Assembly: GCA_964549785.1 (NCBI GenBank)
Contig: CAZJXA010000056.1
Coordinates: 1-17,390, forward strand
Source: JBEIUO01 sp964549785
Lineage (GTDB): Bacteria > Planctomycetota > Phycisphaerae > Phycisphaerales > UBA1924
Direction: 5' to 3'
DNA length: 17,390 nucleotides
The translations under genes and the position numbers were made by a program. This document shows, piece by piece, positions 7,063 through 15,215 of this stretch. Under the pieces are notes generated by a model. The model did no database searches. It had not been told where the DNA came from and was given only the letters and a program-made list of their open reading frames with translations. How positions within the stretch are numbered: the first letter of the stretch is position 1; each line of letters begins with the position of its first letter.

Positions 7063-9972
7063 ATGAATACCCCTCGCACCGGATGCCTTGCGTTCGCCGT
7101 CTTTGCCGCCGCGGGCACGTTATCGGGAGTGGCCTTGGCACAAAGTAATTCGACGGGGGCGACAACTGGGCTGTCGGGTGCGCCCTCCATCGTGCCACCG
7201 GGAACCGCGTCCGACGCAACCCCATTACCCTGGCACCCGGATGTCGTGCGGGGCGAACTGCCCAACGGGCTGAAGTACATGGTTCTGCGGCACGCGAACC
7301 CACCCGGGCGGGCGGCGGTGTGGATGCACATCGAGACGGGGAGCCTCAACGAATCCGATGCCCAGCGGGGCGGAGCACACTTTCTCGAGCACATGGCGTT
7401 CAACGGCTCCAAGAACTTCGAGCCCGGATCGCTGATCCCGTACTTTGAGAGTCTCGGCCTCACGTTCGGGCGAGATCAGAACGCATTCACAAGTTTCGAC
7501 CAGACGGTGTATCAGTTGCGGATGCCCGACACCAAGCCGGAGACGTTCGGCAAGGCCTTCACGTTCTTCGGCGACGTGCTCTCAAACCTGCTGCTGGGCG
7601 ATAAAGAGATCGACGCCGAGCGGCAGATTATCATGGAGGAGAAGGCGACGCGCAAGGGGGCGCAGCAGCGAATCGGTGAGTTGCGGCTGAAGTCGATGGC
7701 ACCGGGGAGCCTGTTGGGCGAACGCATCGTGATCGGGGTCGATGAAACGATTCTGGGGATGAGCCGGCAGGATTTTGTCGATTATTACAGCACGTTCTAT
7801 GTCCCCAGCAACGCCACGCTGATGGTGGTGGCGGATGAAGACCCGGCCAAGATCGTCCCGCTCATCGCCTCGGCGTTCAAGGAACCCGGGGCGAAAGTCG
7901 CGAAGCCGGTGCGTCAGGATGCGAAGGTGGTGCCGTATTCCAAGACGTTCTCGGTAGTCGCGAGCGATCCGGAACTGACGCGGGCCCAAGTCAGCATCAC
8001 ACGCCTGACGGAACCCTTGGGCGGGGCGACGACGATGGGCGAGTACCGCGCGGACCTTGTGCGGAGCCTGGGGGCGATCGCGTTCAACCGCCGCATGGAA
8101 GACAAGAAGAGCGAGGGCACGTTAAGAATGCTCGGCGCGTCCGCGGGTATTCAGGAACTGGCGGGGATCGCGCGTCTGGCGGCGGTCAACGCCTCGGGCG
8201 AACCGGGACAGTGGAAACAGATGCTCGCCGACGTGGGGCTCGAGATGCAGCGGGCACGGATATTCGGGTTCACCGAGCGCGAGATCGAGGAAGTTAAGAA
8301 GGACTCCTTGTCCAGGGCGCAACAGGCGGCCTCCACCGAGGCGACCATCCCCGCGCAGGGGATCATCGGCTCCATGAACGCCAGCCTCGCGGACGGCGAA
8401 CCCTACATGAGTTCGGCCCAGCGGCTGGAACTGGTGTCGGGCCTGTTGCCGACGATCAGCACGTCGGAGATTTCGGAGCAGTTCCGCGCCGACTTTGAGC
8501 CCAAAGCGGTCATGTTCTTTCTGGCGATCCCGAGCGGTGCCGAGGTGCCGACGGAAGCCCAACTGACGGAACTGGGGCTGGCCGCGCTCTCGGTGAAGCC
8601 CGAGGCCGACAAGGAGACCGCGCGGGCGACTTCGCTGCTCGCGGAATCCCCGACCGCAGGCAAGGTATCCGATTCCATGGTTCACGAGCCCACCGGCATC
8701 TGGTCGGGATGGCTGAGCAACGGTGTGCGGGTGCATCATCGCTTCATGGATTACCGCAAGAACACGGCGGGCTTGAGCATCACTCTGCTGGGCAAGCCGC
8801 TGCAAGAAACCGCCGCGAACCGCGGCGTGACGTCCGCGGCCCTGGCCACCCTGGGGCGTCAGCCCGCGAGCCGGAGTCTGTCGTCCAACGACATCCGCAG
8901 CATCATGTCGGGCAAGAAGGTGCGGGTGGGTCCGTCGGGCGGCGCCGATTCCATCCAGATCTCTGTGTCAGGACAGCCCGAGGACTTTGAGGCCGGGATG
9001 CAGTTGGCCCACCTGCTGCTCACCGAGCCCAAAATCGAGAAGTCGGCGTTCGACGACTGGAAGACCGCGACGCTCCAGCAGATCGAGGCTTCCGAGAAAG
9101 ATCCCTCGCAGTTGTTCGGGCGGCTGATACCCGATGCGGTGTACCCCGAGGGTGAGGTCCGCACGAGGCCGCTGACCGCCGCGCAGGTGAACGCAGTCAC
9201 GATCGAGGCCGCGCAGGCGTGGCTCGATGCCGCGATGAAGACCAGCCCGATCGAGGTCGCCTTTGTCGGGGACATGAAGGCGGAACAGGTTGTGCCGCTG
9301 GTGGAGACGTACCTGGGCTCGTTGCCGGCGCGGGCCCGCGTGGCACCCGAGGCCTTTGATTCGTTGCGAAAGATCACGAAACCCGCGGAGCCGCGCACGG
9401 TGAAGCGCACCATCGACACGACCACCGACCTGGGCGCAGCGATGGTCGCTTTCTACGGCCCCGATGAGACGAACCTTGAAGATGCGCGGGCCATGTCGAT
9501 GGCGGCCCGCGTGCTCTCCTCACGGATGGTGCAGGAGATCCGCGAGAAGGCCCAACTGGTCTACAGCATCCGATCCAACTCGAGCGCCGGGAGCACATTC
9601 CCGGGCTTCGGCCTCTTCTCAGCGGCCAGCCAGACGCAGCCGCAGAAGGCCGACTCGCTGGTCGTGAAGATTCAGGAGATGTTCAACGCGTTCGCCAAGG
9701 AAGGCCCGACCGAGGCGGAACTCACGGTCGCCAAGATCCAAACCGCGAAATCGATGGAAGAGAGCATGAAGGAGCCGGGGTTCTGGATGAACCAGATGGA
9801 AGTCGCGACCTTCGACCGGACCAAGTTCGACGACGTGCTCGCCGAGCCCGAGAAGACGCAGGCACTGACCGCCGAAACGATCCGGACGACGTTCGCCAAG
9901 TATTGGGGCGACGGCAAGACGATCGTGGTCCAGGTGATGCCGAACAAGGTAGAGCCCGAGGGCGCGAACTGA
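7063..9972 (+). CDS. Secreted M16 family (pitrilysin-like) zinc metallopeptidase
   Basis: This 969-residue exported peptidase begins with a signal peptide (about 1-26, ending in GVALA-Q). The inverted zinc motif HFLEH at 106-110 and the third ligand E186 in DAERQIIMEE define an active N-terminal M16 domain. Two further M16-type domains follow. A C-terminal half from about residue 545 starts with the WLSNGVRVHH strand pair but lacks a second HxxEH, and QLVYSIRSNSS near residue 830 matches the usual late substrate-site region. The four-domain, roughly 950-residue format is that of pitrilysin-like enzymes, which enclose and degrade unfolded peptides up to several kDa, here in the periplasm or outside the cell. 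It stands alone, convergent with the next gene. No Shine-Dalgarno site is visible; the start is fixed by the signal peptide. Confidence 0.94.
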   Translation: MNTPRTGCLAFAVFAAAGTLSGVALAQSNSTGATTGLSGAPSIVPPGTASDATPLPWHPDVVRGELPNGLKYMVLRHANPPGRAAVWMHIETGSLNESDAQRGGAHFLEHMAFNGSKNFEPGSLIPYFESLGLTFGRDQNAFTSFDQTVYQLRMPDTKPETFGKAFTFFGDVLSNLLLGDKEIDAERQIIMEEKATRKGAQQRIGELRLKSMAPGSLLGERIVIGVDETILGMSRQDFVDYYSTFYVPSNATLMVVADEDPAKIVPLIASAFKEPGAKVAKPVRQDAKVVPYSKTFSVVASDPELTRAQVSITRLTEPLGGATTMGEYRADLVRSLGAIAFNRRMEDKKSEGTLRMLGASAGIQELAGIARLAAVNASGEPGQWKQMLADVGLEMQRARIFGFTEREIEEVKKDSLSRAQQAASTEATIPAQGIIGSMNASLADGEPYMSSAQRLELVSGLLPTISTSEISEQFRADFEPKAVMFFLAIPSGAEVPTEAQLTELGLAALSVKPEADKETARATSLLAESPTAGKVSDSMVHEPTGIWSGWLSNGVRVHHRFMDYRKNTAGLSITLLGKPLQETAANRGVTSAALATLGRQPASRSLSSNDIRSIMSGKKVRVGPSGGADSIQISVSGQPEDFEAGMQLAHLLLTEPKIEKSAFDDWKTATLQQIEASEKDPSQLFGRLIPDAVYPEGEVRTRPLTAAQVNAVTIEAAQAWLDAAMKTSPIEVAFVGDMKAEQVVPLVETYLGSLPARARVAPEAFDSLRKITKPAEPRTVKRTIDTTTDLGAAMVAFYGPDETNLEDARAMSMAARVLSSRMVQEIREKAQLVYSIRSNSSAGSTFPGFGLFSAASQTQPQKADSLVVKIQEMFNAFAKEGPTEAELTVAKIQTAKSMEESMKEPGFWMNQMEVATFDRTKFDDVLAEPEKTQALTAETIRTTFAKYWGDGKTIVVQVMPNKVEPEGAN

Positions 9973-10077
9973 GACGCGGTTGATCTGATCATCGCCGATG
10001 TCGCCGGACTTGATATGAAGGCGATCTGGGTGCAGCCGACAAGGCAAGGGTGACCCCTCCTTCCACGGGTGAGCGAG

Positions 10078-10112
10078 ATGAACGTCGCCGGGGATCGCCC
10101 GGCGACGTTCAT
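10078..10112. terminator. Perfect 15-bp inverted repeat between convergent genes
   Basis: ATGAACGTCGCCGGG is followed by a 5-base loop (GATCG) and its exact reverse complement. It lies between the stop codons of the M16 peptidase and the zincin genes, so a bidirectional terminator is the natural reading. There is no T-tract on either side, so it could instead be a transcript-stabilising hairpin or a protein-binding site. Confidence 0.55.
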
Positions 10113-10146
10113 CCGCGTTGACCGACTCCGACGGGAAGCTCCTCTT

Positions 10147-11682
10147 TCAATTGCCGATCGTGACCGCGCCACCACACGGGATGATCGTCATCTCCTTCGA
10201 GATGGTGAGATTCACCAATGTGCTGTTGCGGAGATAGAGGGTCGGGCTCTCGGCCGCCCCTGTGCTGGGCACGGAGATCGCGGCGACTCCTTCGGCCAGC
10301 GTGTTGTAGGGGAACGCGTACGTCCCGATCTCAATGAACGGTGCCGGTCCGATTTCGACGTACATGTCGAACCGGGTTAACTCAAAGCCCTCGATGGTGT
10401 CGTCGTTGTCGATCAGCACGCGGGCGTTGAAGGCCTCGTTGGGCAGCCCGATGGCGACACCGGTGGGCGTGCCCTGATAGGAAATGTTCGGGTTCGACCA
10501 GCGCAGCACGCGGGTGTAGAAGCCGGTCGGATAGGCGAGAACCGTGCAGTAGCCGTTGGAGTCGGTCCCCGTGAAGCGCCAGCCGACACCGTAGGATGGA
10601 CCACACGCGCCGCCGTCCGCGACGTTGTGTCCGCCGCCCATGTTATGGCCGACCTCGTGGGCATGGGTGAATGTTGCCGCGGCCCGCCACCACGCGGAGG
10701 TGCAGAAGGGCGAACCCGAGTACGTGGGCGTGCCGCCGGGGCAATATCCATTGCCGGTCCCCTGGTTGTTGTAGAGAATGACCATGTCGGCGTTCACGGC
10801 GTCGCGGATGGTGTGCACTTGAACCATGAAACCGTCGGTGGTGTTGCGGAGTCGATCAAGATCGACCCCTTGGTCGGCACCTTCGGTGTAGGCGATGACG
10901 TTGCAGTAGATGAGGCGTGCCCGGGTGCTCATCGCCGAACTAGAAAAGGCCGTGTTCAGCGCCTCGACCGCGATCGCGGCTTCGGCGCGAATGGCAGAGT
11001 CGCCGCCCATTGCGTCCCGCGCTGCGGGTGTGTACACCACCATCTGGTCGAGGATCGGCGTTCCGCCGGTGCATCCACCGCCGACGCGTTCCCCGAACCC
11101 GGGTTCCAAGGCCTCGGGCGGGAGGTAGTCGTCATCATCCGGCTCCAGGATTCTGGGCAGTTCGGGCGGAGCCTGTAGCGGGGGCGCCTCCGGCGCGAGC
11201 GATGCTTCATCGATCTTCCAGACCTGGTACAGACCTCCGCCGGCGAACTGAAGGCGATAGCGGAGCCGTTGCGACGGCACGCTCAGAATCATCGCGGTGG
11301 CATCTTCGTAGGTCGAGAAGAGCACATCGCCCTGCGAATCGTCGCCGGCGAAGCCAACGACGGTCGAATAGCGATCGGTAGCACGGCGAGCCTCCGACAC
11401 GATGCACGAGATCACGACGCCGGGTTCCGGGGTGACGGTGAACTCCTGGCCCGGAGCCAGGCTCCGGAGCAGGTCTTCACGCAGCCGAACACCCCGCACC
11501 ACCGTCATTCCCTCGGGCACCAGGAGTGCGGGGGGCACGTTTTCTGCGGGTTCCAACAGTTCGACGATCGGCCTCATCACGTTGATGGCCGCTTCGCCCT
11601 GATCGATCCTGTCCTGCGCCGGTGCTGCCGATGCGGCGAGCGCGAGGGCGAGAACCGGTGTGAGCAATAGTCTTGCGTTCAT
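10147..11682 (-). CDS. Secreted metzincin-like zinc protease
   Basis: This 511-residue exported protease has a signal peptide (about 1-22) and a prodomain-like region to about residue 200 with an acidic and proline-rich linker. A reprolysin-like catalytic domain follows, starting near QMVVYTPAARDAM. The zinc site HEVGHNMGGGH (342-352) fits HExxHxxGxxH, with H342, H346 and H352 as ligands and E343 as catalytic base. The expected Met-turn reads CTVLAYP, with Leu382 where methionine is usual. Six cysteines in the catalytic domain may form disulfides. A C-terminal beta-rich module (about 436-511) includes FPYNTLAEGVAAI. The start has an excellent Shine-Dalgarno site. It lies 38 bp downstream of the fibre gene on the same strand and is very probably co-transcribed, suggesting a role in processing or releasing surface protein. 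The natural substrate is unknown. Confidence 0.9.
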   Translation of the reverse strand: MNARLLLTPVLALALAASAAPAQDRIDQGEAAINVMRPIVELLEPAENVPPALLVPEGMTVVRGVRLREDLLRSLAPGQEFTVTPEPGVVISCIVSEARRATDRYSTVVGFAGDDSQGDVLFSTYEDATAMILSVPSQRLRYRLQFAGGGLYQVWKIDEASLAPEAPPLQAPPELPRILEPDDDDYLPPEALEPGFGERVGGGCTGGTPILDQMVVYTPAARDAMGGDSAIRAEAAIAVEALNTAFSSSAMSTRARLIYCNVIAYTEGADQGVDLDRLRNTTDGFMVQVHTIRDAVNADMVILYNNQGTGNGYCPGGTPTYSGSPFCTSAWWRAAATFTHAHEVGHNMGGGHNVADGGACGPSYGVGWRFTGTDSNGYCTVLAYPTGFYTRVLRWSNPNISYQGTPTGVAIGLPNEAFNARVLIDNDDTIEGFELTRFDMYVEIGPAPFIEIGTYAFPYNTLAEGVAAISVPSTGAAESPTLYLRNSTLVNLTISKEMTIIPCGGAVTIGN

Positions 11683-11686
11683 GGAA

Positions 11687-11695
11687 ATCTCCTTT
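11687..11695 (-). promoter_or_regulatory. Strong ribosome binding site of the zincin gene
   Basis: The minus strand reads AAAGGAGAT, with the AGGAG core six bases before the ATG at 11682. It lies in the 38-bp gap after the fibre gene, so the second gene can be translated independently on a shared mRNA. Confidence 0.8.
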
Positions 11696-11720
11696 GTTGG
11701 TGGCCTGAAGCCGGCTTGCC

Positions 11721-13844
11721 TTACTGAAGATTCACAAGAACGAGCACAAGACCCTTCTCGCCCTTTTCGAGGCCCGACATGGCCTTGCCGATGGTGGCGC
11801 CGTGGGCCCGCGAGTGATCGACAACCGGCATCGCATAGCCCGGAAGATCAGCGGTGGTGAGGAGATCGCCCGGCTCGACGGCGACCGCAGAGGCATCGAC
11901 GTAGGTCCACACACGACCGGAAAGGGCGACTGGCTTGCCGTTCACCTGGCCCTCGAACTGACCGAGCACCATGCCCGCCTGCAAGTTGTTGGCGCCGGAG
12001 ATGACGCCGGCGACGCACTTGTTGTACGCGCCGGAAGCGAGCATGACGCCGCCAACATGATCGGGATCGATCATCACGAGCATGCCGGGCTCGATGGTGT
12101 CGGGCTGGTTGACGACTTCAAAGTCTTCGGCGAGGTCGGCTCCGCCGCGGATCGTGATGACGCCGACCGAGGCCGTGCCGACGACGTAGAGGGCGGCGCC
12201 TCCCGAGACGCCGGTATCGAAATAGCCGCCGTAACTGCCGGTGCTGTAGCCGTAGACGCCGTAGCCCGAGCCGGAGACGGTGAAGTATCCGCCGTAGGCA
12301 CTATCGGAGTTGCCGCCGACGCCGCGGACGCCGTAGCAGATTTCGGAAGTGTTGGTGGGGCTGGCGACGCCGTAGACGCCCGTGCCGTCGTCGGTGGCAC
12401 CATAGACGCCGTAGCCCTCACCGCCTGAATCGCCGTAGACACCGCGGCCGCCCGTGGCGGCGGTGCCGTAGACACCGTAACCGGTGCCGGCGTGCGAACC
12501 GAAGACGCCGTAGCCGCTGCTGGCGGTGCCGTTGTTCTGGCCGCGGATGGCTGCCGAGCCGACGCCCGGTGCGGTGGAAGCGACCACACCGTGGACGGAG
12601 TAGGCGCTGGTGGAGGTTGAATCGGTGGTGCCGTAGACGGCGGGACCGGTGCCGGTGGAGGCGTCGTGGCGGGCGTAGAGGCCGTAGCCGTCCGGGCTGT
12701 TGTTCTCACAGTACAGGCCGTAGGTGGTGCCGGTGAGGGCGGTGTTATTGAAGTAGCCGCCAAACCCCGTCGCACTGGAGTTTGCGACGTAGACGCCGTA
12801 GTTGGTGCCCGTGGTCGATGTCATGTTGGCCCAATAGCCGCGGCCGGAGGCCGACGCGTTCTGCACGTTCACGCCGTAGGCCGTACCCGTGGCACCGTTA
12901 ATGTCGGCGAAGAGGCCGTACCGCGTGCCGGTTCCATTGACGATCGCGTTGAAGGCCGTGGCGGGTCCGGTGGCGTTCTCGATTGTCGTATTGACGCCGA
13001 TACTGCCGAGGAGCCATGCCCCGCTGCCGTTGGTGCGGATGGCCGTGGCCCCCGTTGTCACTACGTCCACCGGAACGCTGGGCGTGGCCGTCCCGAAGCC
13101 CGCGTCCCCGTTGAAAACCGTGTCCGCCGCGAACGTGTTGACCCCAGTGAACGGGTTGGCCGCGTTCCGAAGCGCTACGTTGCTCGAGAGACGAGCGTCG
13201 GCGATGGTGCCCGACGAGATGCCCGAGGCGTTCAGCCCCGTGAGGGCCGCACCGTTGCCCGCGAAGACGTTACCGGCGTTGTTGAGCGTGATCGCGTTGG
13301 TGTAGGCCCCGCTAAGGCGGGCTCCGGGGAGCGTGCCGGAACTCATGTTGGCGGCGTTCTGATAGAACGCGCCGTTCTGGCTGTTGAGGGCCAGCGCATT
13401 GGCGGCGGTGGTCGCGTTGGTGGCGTTGACCGCGGTGGCGGCGTTGCCGGCCGCCAGGCTGTACGAAGCGTGCGGTGAGGGACGGAGTTCCTGGCGTGGG
13501 CTGAGTGTGGTGAAGACGCCCGCGCCCGCGGGTGAGACGCTGATGCTGAGGAATCGCTCGTTGCCGTTGAAACTGGTGAGTCCGGCGAAGTCGAGGGCAA
13601 CGCTGAAGCGGCCGGCGGAATCGACCGTGACCGTTGTGGCGAGGGTGCCGCCGATTTGCAGGCCTGCCGCAGGGGAATCAAACAAGCTGAATCGGATGTC
13701 AAATGAGCCGGACGCGGGCAACCCCGCGTTCAAAAGTTGGCCCTGATAGGTAAAGTCGTCGCCAAGTGGCCCCTGAGCGTTTGCGGAAAAACCCGCAGCG
13801 GCGACGAGAACGGCAGCACAGACGGCTCGAGTGAACATCTTCAT
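11721..13844 (-). CDS. Secreted fibre-like surface protein with Gly-Tyr-Gly-Val-Tyr-Gly repeats
   Basis: This 707-residue exported protein has a signal peptide (1-23, ending FSANA). The N-terminal beta domain (about 31-130) starts FTYQGQLLNAG and ends near SPRQELRPSPHASYS. A tail-fibre-like region follows, with ANMSSGTLPGARLSG and SGISSGTIADARLSSN and a FGTATPSVPVDV motif. Residues about 330-560 are degenerate repeats built around YGVYG/YGLYG/GGYF, likely forming a long trimeric or beta-solenoid stalk. The last 140 residues (from GGADLAEDF, about 565) form a conserved globular end with GMLVMIDPDHVGGVM and GDLLTTADLPGYAM. Similar C-termini occur on bacterial fibre proteins; I do not know their function. 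A longer frame opens at 13928, but ATG 13844 gives the signal peptide and has GAGGGG seven bases upstream. It probably acts as an adhesin or surface appendage, exported and perhaps matured by the adjoining protease. Confidence 0.85.
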   Translation of the reverse strand: MKMFTRAVCAAVLVAAAGFSANAQGPLGDDFTYQGQLLNAGLPASGSFDIRFSLFDSPAAGLQIGGTLATTVTVDSAGRFSVALDFAGLTSFNGNERFLSISVSPAGAGVFTTLSPRQELRPSPHASYSLAAGNAATAVNATNATTAANALALNSQNGAFYQNAANMSSGTLPGARLSGAYTNAITLNNAGNVFAGNGAALTGLNASGISSGTIADARLSSNVALRNAANPFTGVNTFAADTVFNGDAGFGTATPSVPVDVVTTGATAIRTNGSGAWLLGSIGVNTTIENATGPATAFNAIVNGTGTRYGLFADINGATGTAYGVNVQNASASGRGYWANMTSTTGTNYGVYVANSSATGFGGYFNNTALTGTTYGLYCENNSPDGYGLYARHDASTGTGPAVYGTTDSTSTSAYSVHGVVASTAPGVGSAAIRGQNNGTASSGYGVFGSHAGTGYGVYGTAATGGRGVYGDSGGEGYGVYGATDDGTGVYGVASPTNTSEICYGVRGVGGNSDSAYGGYFTVSGSGYGVYGYSTGSYGGYFDTGVSGGAALYVVGTASVGVITIRGGADLAEDFEVVNQPDTIEPGMLVMIDPDHVGGVMLASGAYNKCVAGVISGANNLQAGMVLGQFEGQVNGKPVALSGRVWTYVDASAVAVEPGDLLTTADLPGYAMPVVDHSRAHGATIGKAMSGLEKGEKGLVLVLVNLQ
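12180..12860 (-). repeat. Degenerate YGVYG-coding repeats within the fibre gene
   Basis: Plus-strand sequence such as GCCGTAGACGCCGTAG recurs many times, encoding G-Y-G-V-Y-G on the minus strand at uneven spacing of roughly 10-25 codons. The repeats are diverged at the DNA level, which points to old protein repeats rather than recent expansion. Confidence 0.75.
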
Positions 13845-13851
13845 GTAAGAA

Positions 13852-13857
13852 CCCCTC
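13852..13857 (-). promoter_or_regulatory. Ribosome binding site of the fibre gene
   Basis: The minus strand reads GAGGGG, seven bases before the ATG at 13844. It supports this start over the upstream ATG at 13928, which would hide the signal peptide behind 28 residues. Confidence 0.65.
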
Positions 13858-14011
13858 GTGAATAGGCCACCGGGGAATCCGGATGGCGACCAACGGGCAG
13901 CGTACCAGCAGCCCGCCGGATACTGCAAGCGAAAAGTTCAAAAAATGTGGATCAAGAATTTGCGGCCAGCGGCCCGGGCTCGCCCGTCCATTGACGAAAG
14001 AATCCAGGTGT

Positions 14012-15130
14012 TTACTTTGAATTCAAGAGGTACAGCACGACCCCGAGCGCGATCAGGCCGCCAATGACGGCCAACGAAATTTTCCACGCGCTGTAGGGCC
14101 GTTCTCCGTGCACCTCGCCAGTGCGGGCGTTCACCGTGATCTGGAACGCTTGGTTGTGATAGCGGTAGGCCAGGAGCCACACCGGCAGCAGAATGTGCTT
14201 GAACGTGATATCGGCGTAGTTCGAGCGTTGCTCATCGATATGCTGGACGTCGCCGCCGATGTCGCTGCGGACGGTCCCGTCGATGACGGGTTGCATCCGG
14301 GCTTGTGCGAGGCCGAAACCCGCGTCCAGCGTCACGCTATAGGTTTCACTCGTAAACCCGCTCAGGTAATGGTCTTGATAAGGCAGGAGCGAGTTCAGGT
14401 CCCACGGTTCCAACTCGTGCAGCCGCTCGGCCCCGATCGATGCGCTGCCCGGCACCAGGACGTCATCGAACGTGTTCGGCACCGTGCCGGACGCGGGACG
14501 CCAGCGGGTGCGTTGCTGCTGAGTTCTGTTCTTTCCGCTACCGACCGTGACGTAGTAATGATCGCCGCGCTTGCCGCGGTAGACGGTGGTGGTCTGGCAG
14601 TCGTACGTCCAGTAGGGCACATACACGCCCTTGACGCCGGCATCGACGCGGGCCGCGGCCTTCAGGTTGCTGGGCGCAAACCAACGGCCCGCGAGCCAGC
14701 CGCGGAGTACGTCCCGGGCCTTTTTTTCATCGATCCCGAACGGCAGAAGGCTCCGGGGCTTGAGCACCTTGACGCTGGTCCCTGTGGCGACGATGGGCGT
14801 TGAGCAGTACGGGCACTTCATGCTCGACACGTTGTCGGGCATCTGGATGTGCGCGTTGCACGACTTGCACGTCACCTCCAGGCGGTCCACCGTCGGCGCT
14901 GCGGTTGTCAGCCCGGCGATCTGCGCGTGGAAATCAAGTTCCTCGATCGCGGGGAGTGTGTGCGGCGGGTCGTCGGTACCGGTCTCACTCCCAGCGCCGG
15001 GGAGTGAGGCCCCGGGGGGAATCTCGTTCTCGGTGAGGCAGTAGGGACACTTGAGGTGCAAAGTGCCGGGAGCGAAAAGCAGTTTGGCACCACAACGAGA
15101 ACACGGGAACTCGGACTGCGCGGCCGCCAT
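14012..15130 (-). CDS. Double zinc-ribbon protein with C-terminal membrane anchor
   Basis: Counting from ATG 15130 the protein has 372 residues. Two CxxC...CxxC zinc ribbons are present: C10/C13 with C28/C31 (FPCSRCGAKLLFAPG...CPYC) and C88/C91 with C106/C109 (CKSCNAH...CPYC). A long beta-rich region containing VYVPYWTYDC and HILLPVWLLAYRY follows. A single C-terminal transmembrane helix (about 351-369, SLAVIGGLIALGVVLYLL) ends four residues before the stop. Relatives are often labelled primosomal protein N'-like because of the ribbons, but no helicase motifs are present, so that name should not be taken as function. An upstream in-frame ATG at 15178 would add 16 residues; 15130 fits the family N-terminus (short leader then EFPCSRCG). 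No Shine-Dalgarno site supports either. The role is unknown; a tail-anchored membrane protein is likely. Confidence 0.82.
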   Translation of the reverse strand: MAAAQSEFPCSRCGAKLLFAPGTLHLKCPYCLTENEIPPGASLPGAGSETGTDDPPHTLPAIEELDFHAQIAGLTTAAPTVDRLEVTCKSCNAHIQMPDNVSSMKCPYCSTPIVATGTSVKVLKPRSLLPFGIDEKKARDVLRGWLAGRWFAPSNLKAAARVDAGVKGVYVPYWTYDCQTTTVYRGKRGDHYYVTVGSGKNRTQQQRTRWRPASGTVPNTFDDVLVPGSASIGAERLHELEPWDLNSLLPYQDHYLSGFTSETYSVTLDAGFGLAQARMQPVIDGTVRSDIGGDVQHIDEQRSNYADITFKHILLPVWLLAYRYHNQAFQITVNARTGEVHGERPYSAWKISLAVIGGLIALGVVLYLLNSK

Positions 15131-15143
15131 CAGCGGCGGCCGC
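15120..15143. other. GC-only 9-bp inverted repeat over the zinc-ribbon protein start
   Basis: GCGGCCGCC and its exact reverse complement GGCGGCCGC are separated by ATCAGC. The loop side contains part of the candidate ATG at 15130, so an mRNA hairpin could mask that start. It may simply reflect GC-rich coding sequence if translation begins at 15178. Confidence 0.5.
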
Positions 15144-15215
15144 CCGCGGAACACAGCGGTCGGGGAGAGACAGCCCATGGCGTTGTCGAAGGCGTTTCGT
15201 CGTTCATACGGTGAT

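Noticed and set aside
12666..13478. 270-residue plus-strand frame opposite the fibre gene
   Set aside because: It is a Val/Gly/Arg-rich shadow of the repetitive coding strand with no recognisable domain.
13845..14011. Possible promoter for the fibre gene around 13930-13960 (TTGAAC and TATCCG on the minus strand)
   Set aside because: The spacing is only 13 bases, too short for a standard sigma-70 promoter.
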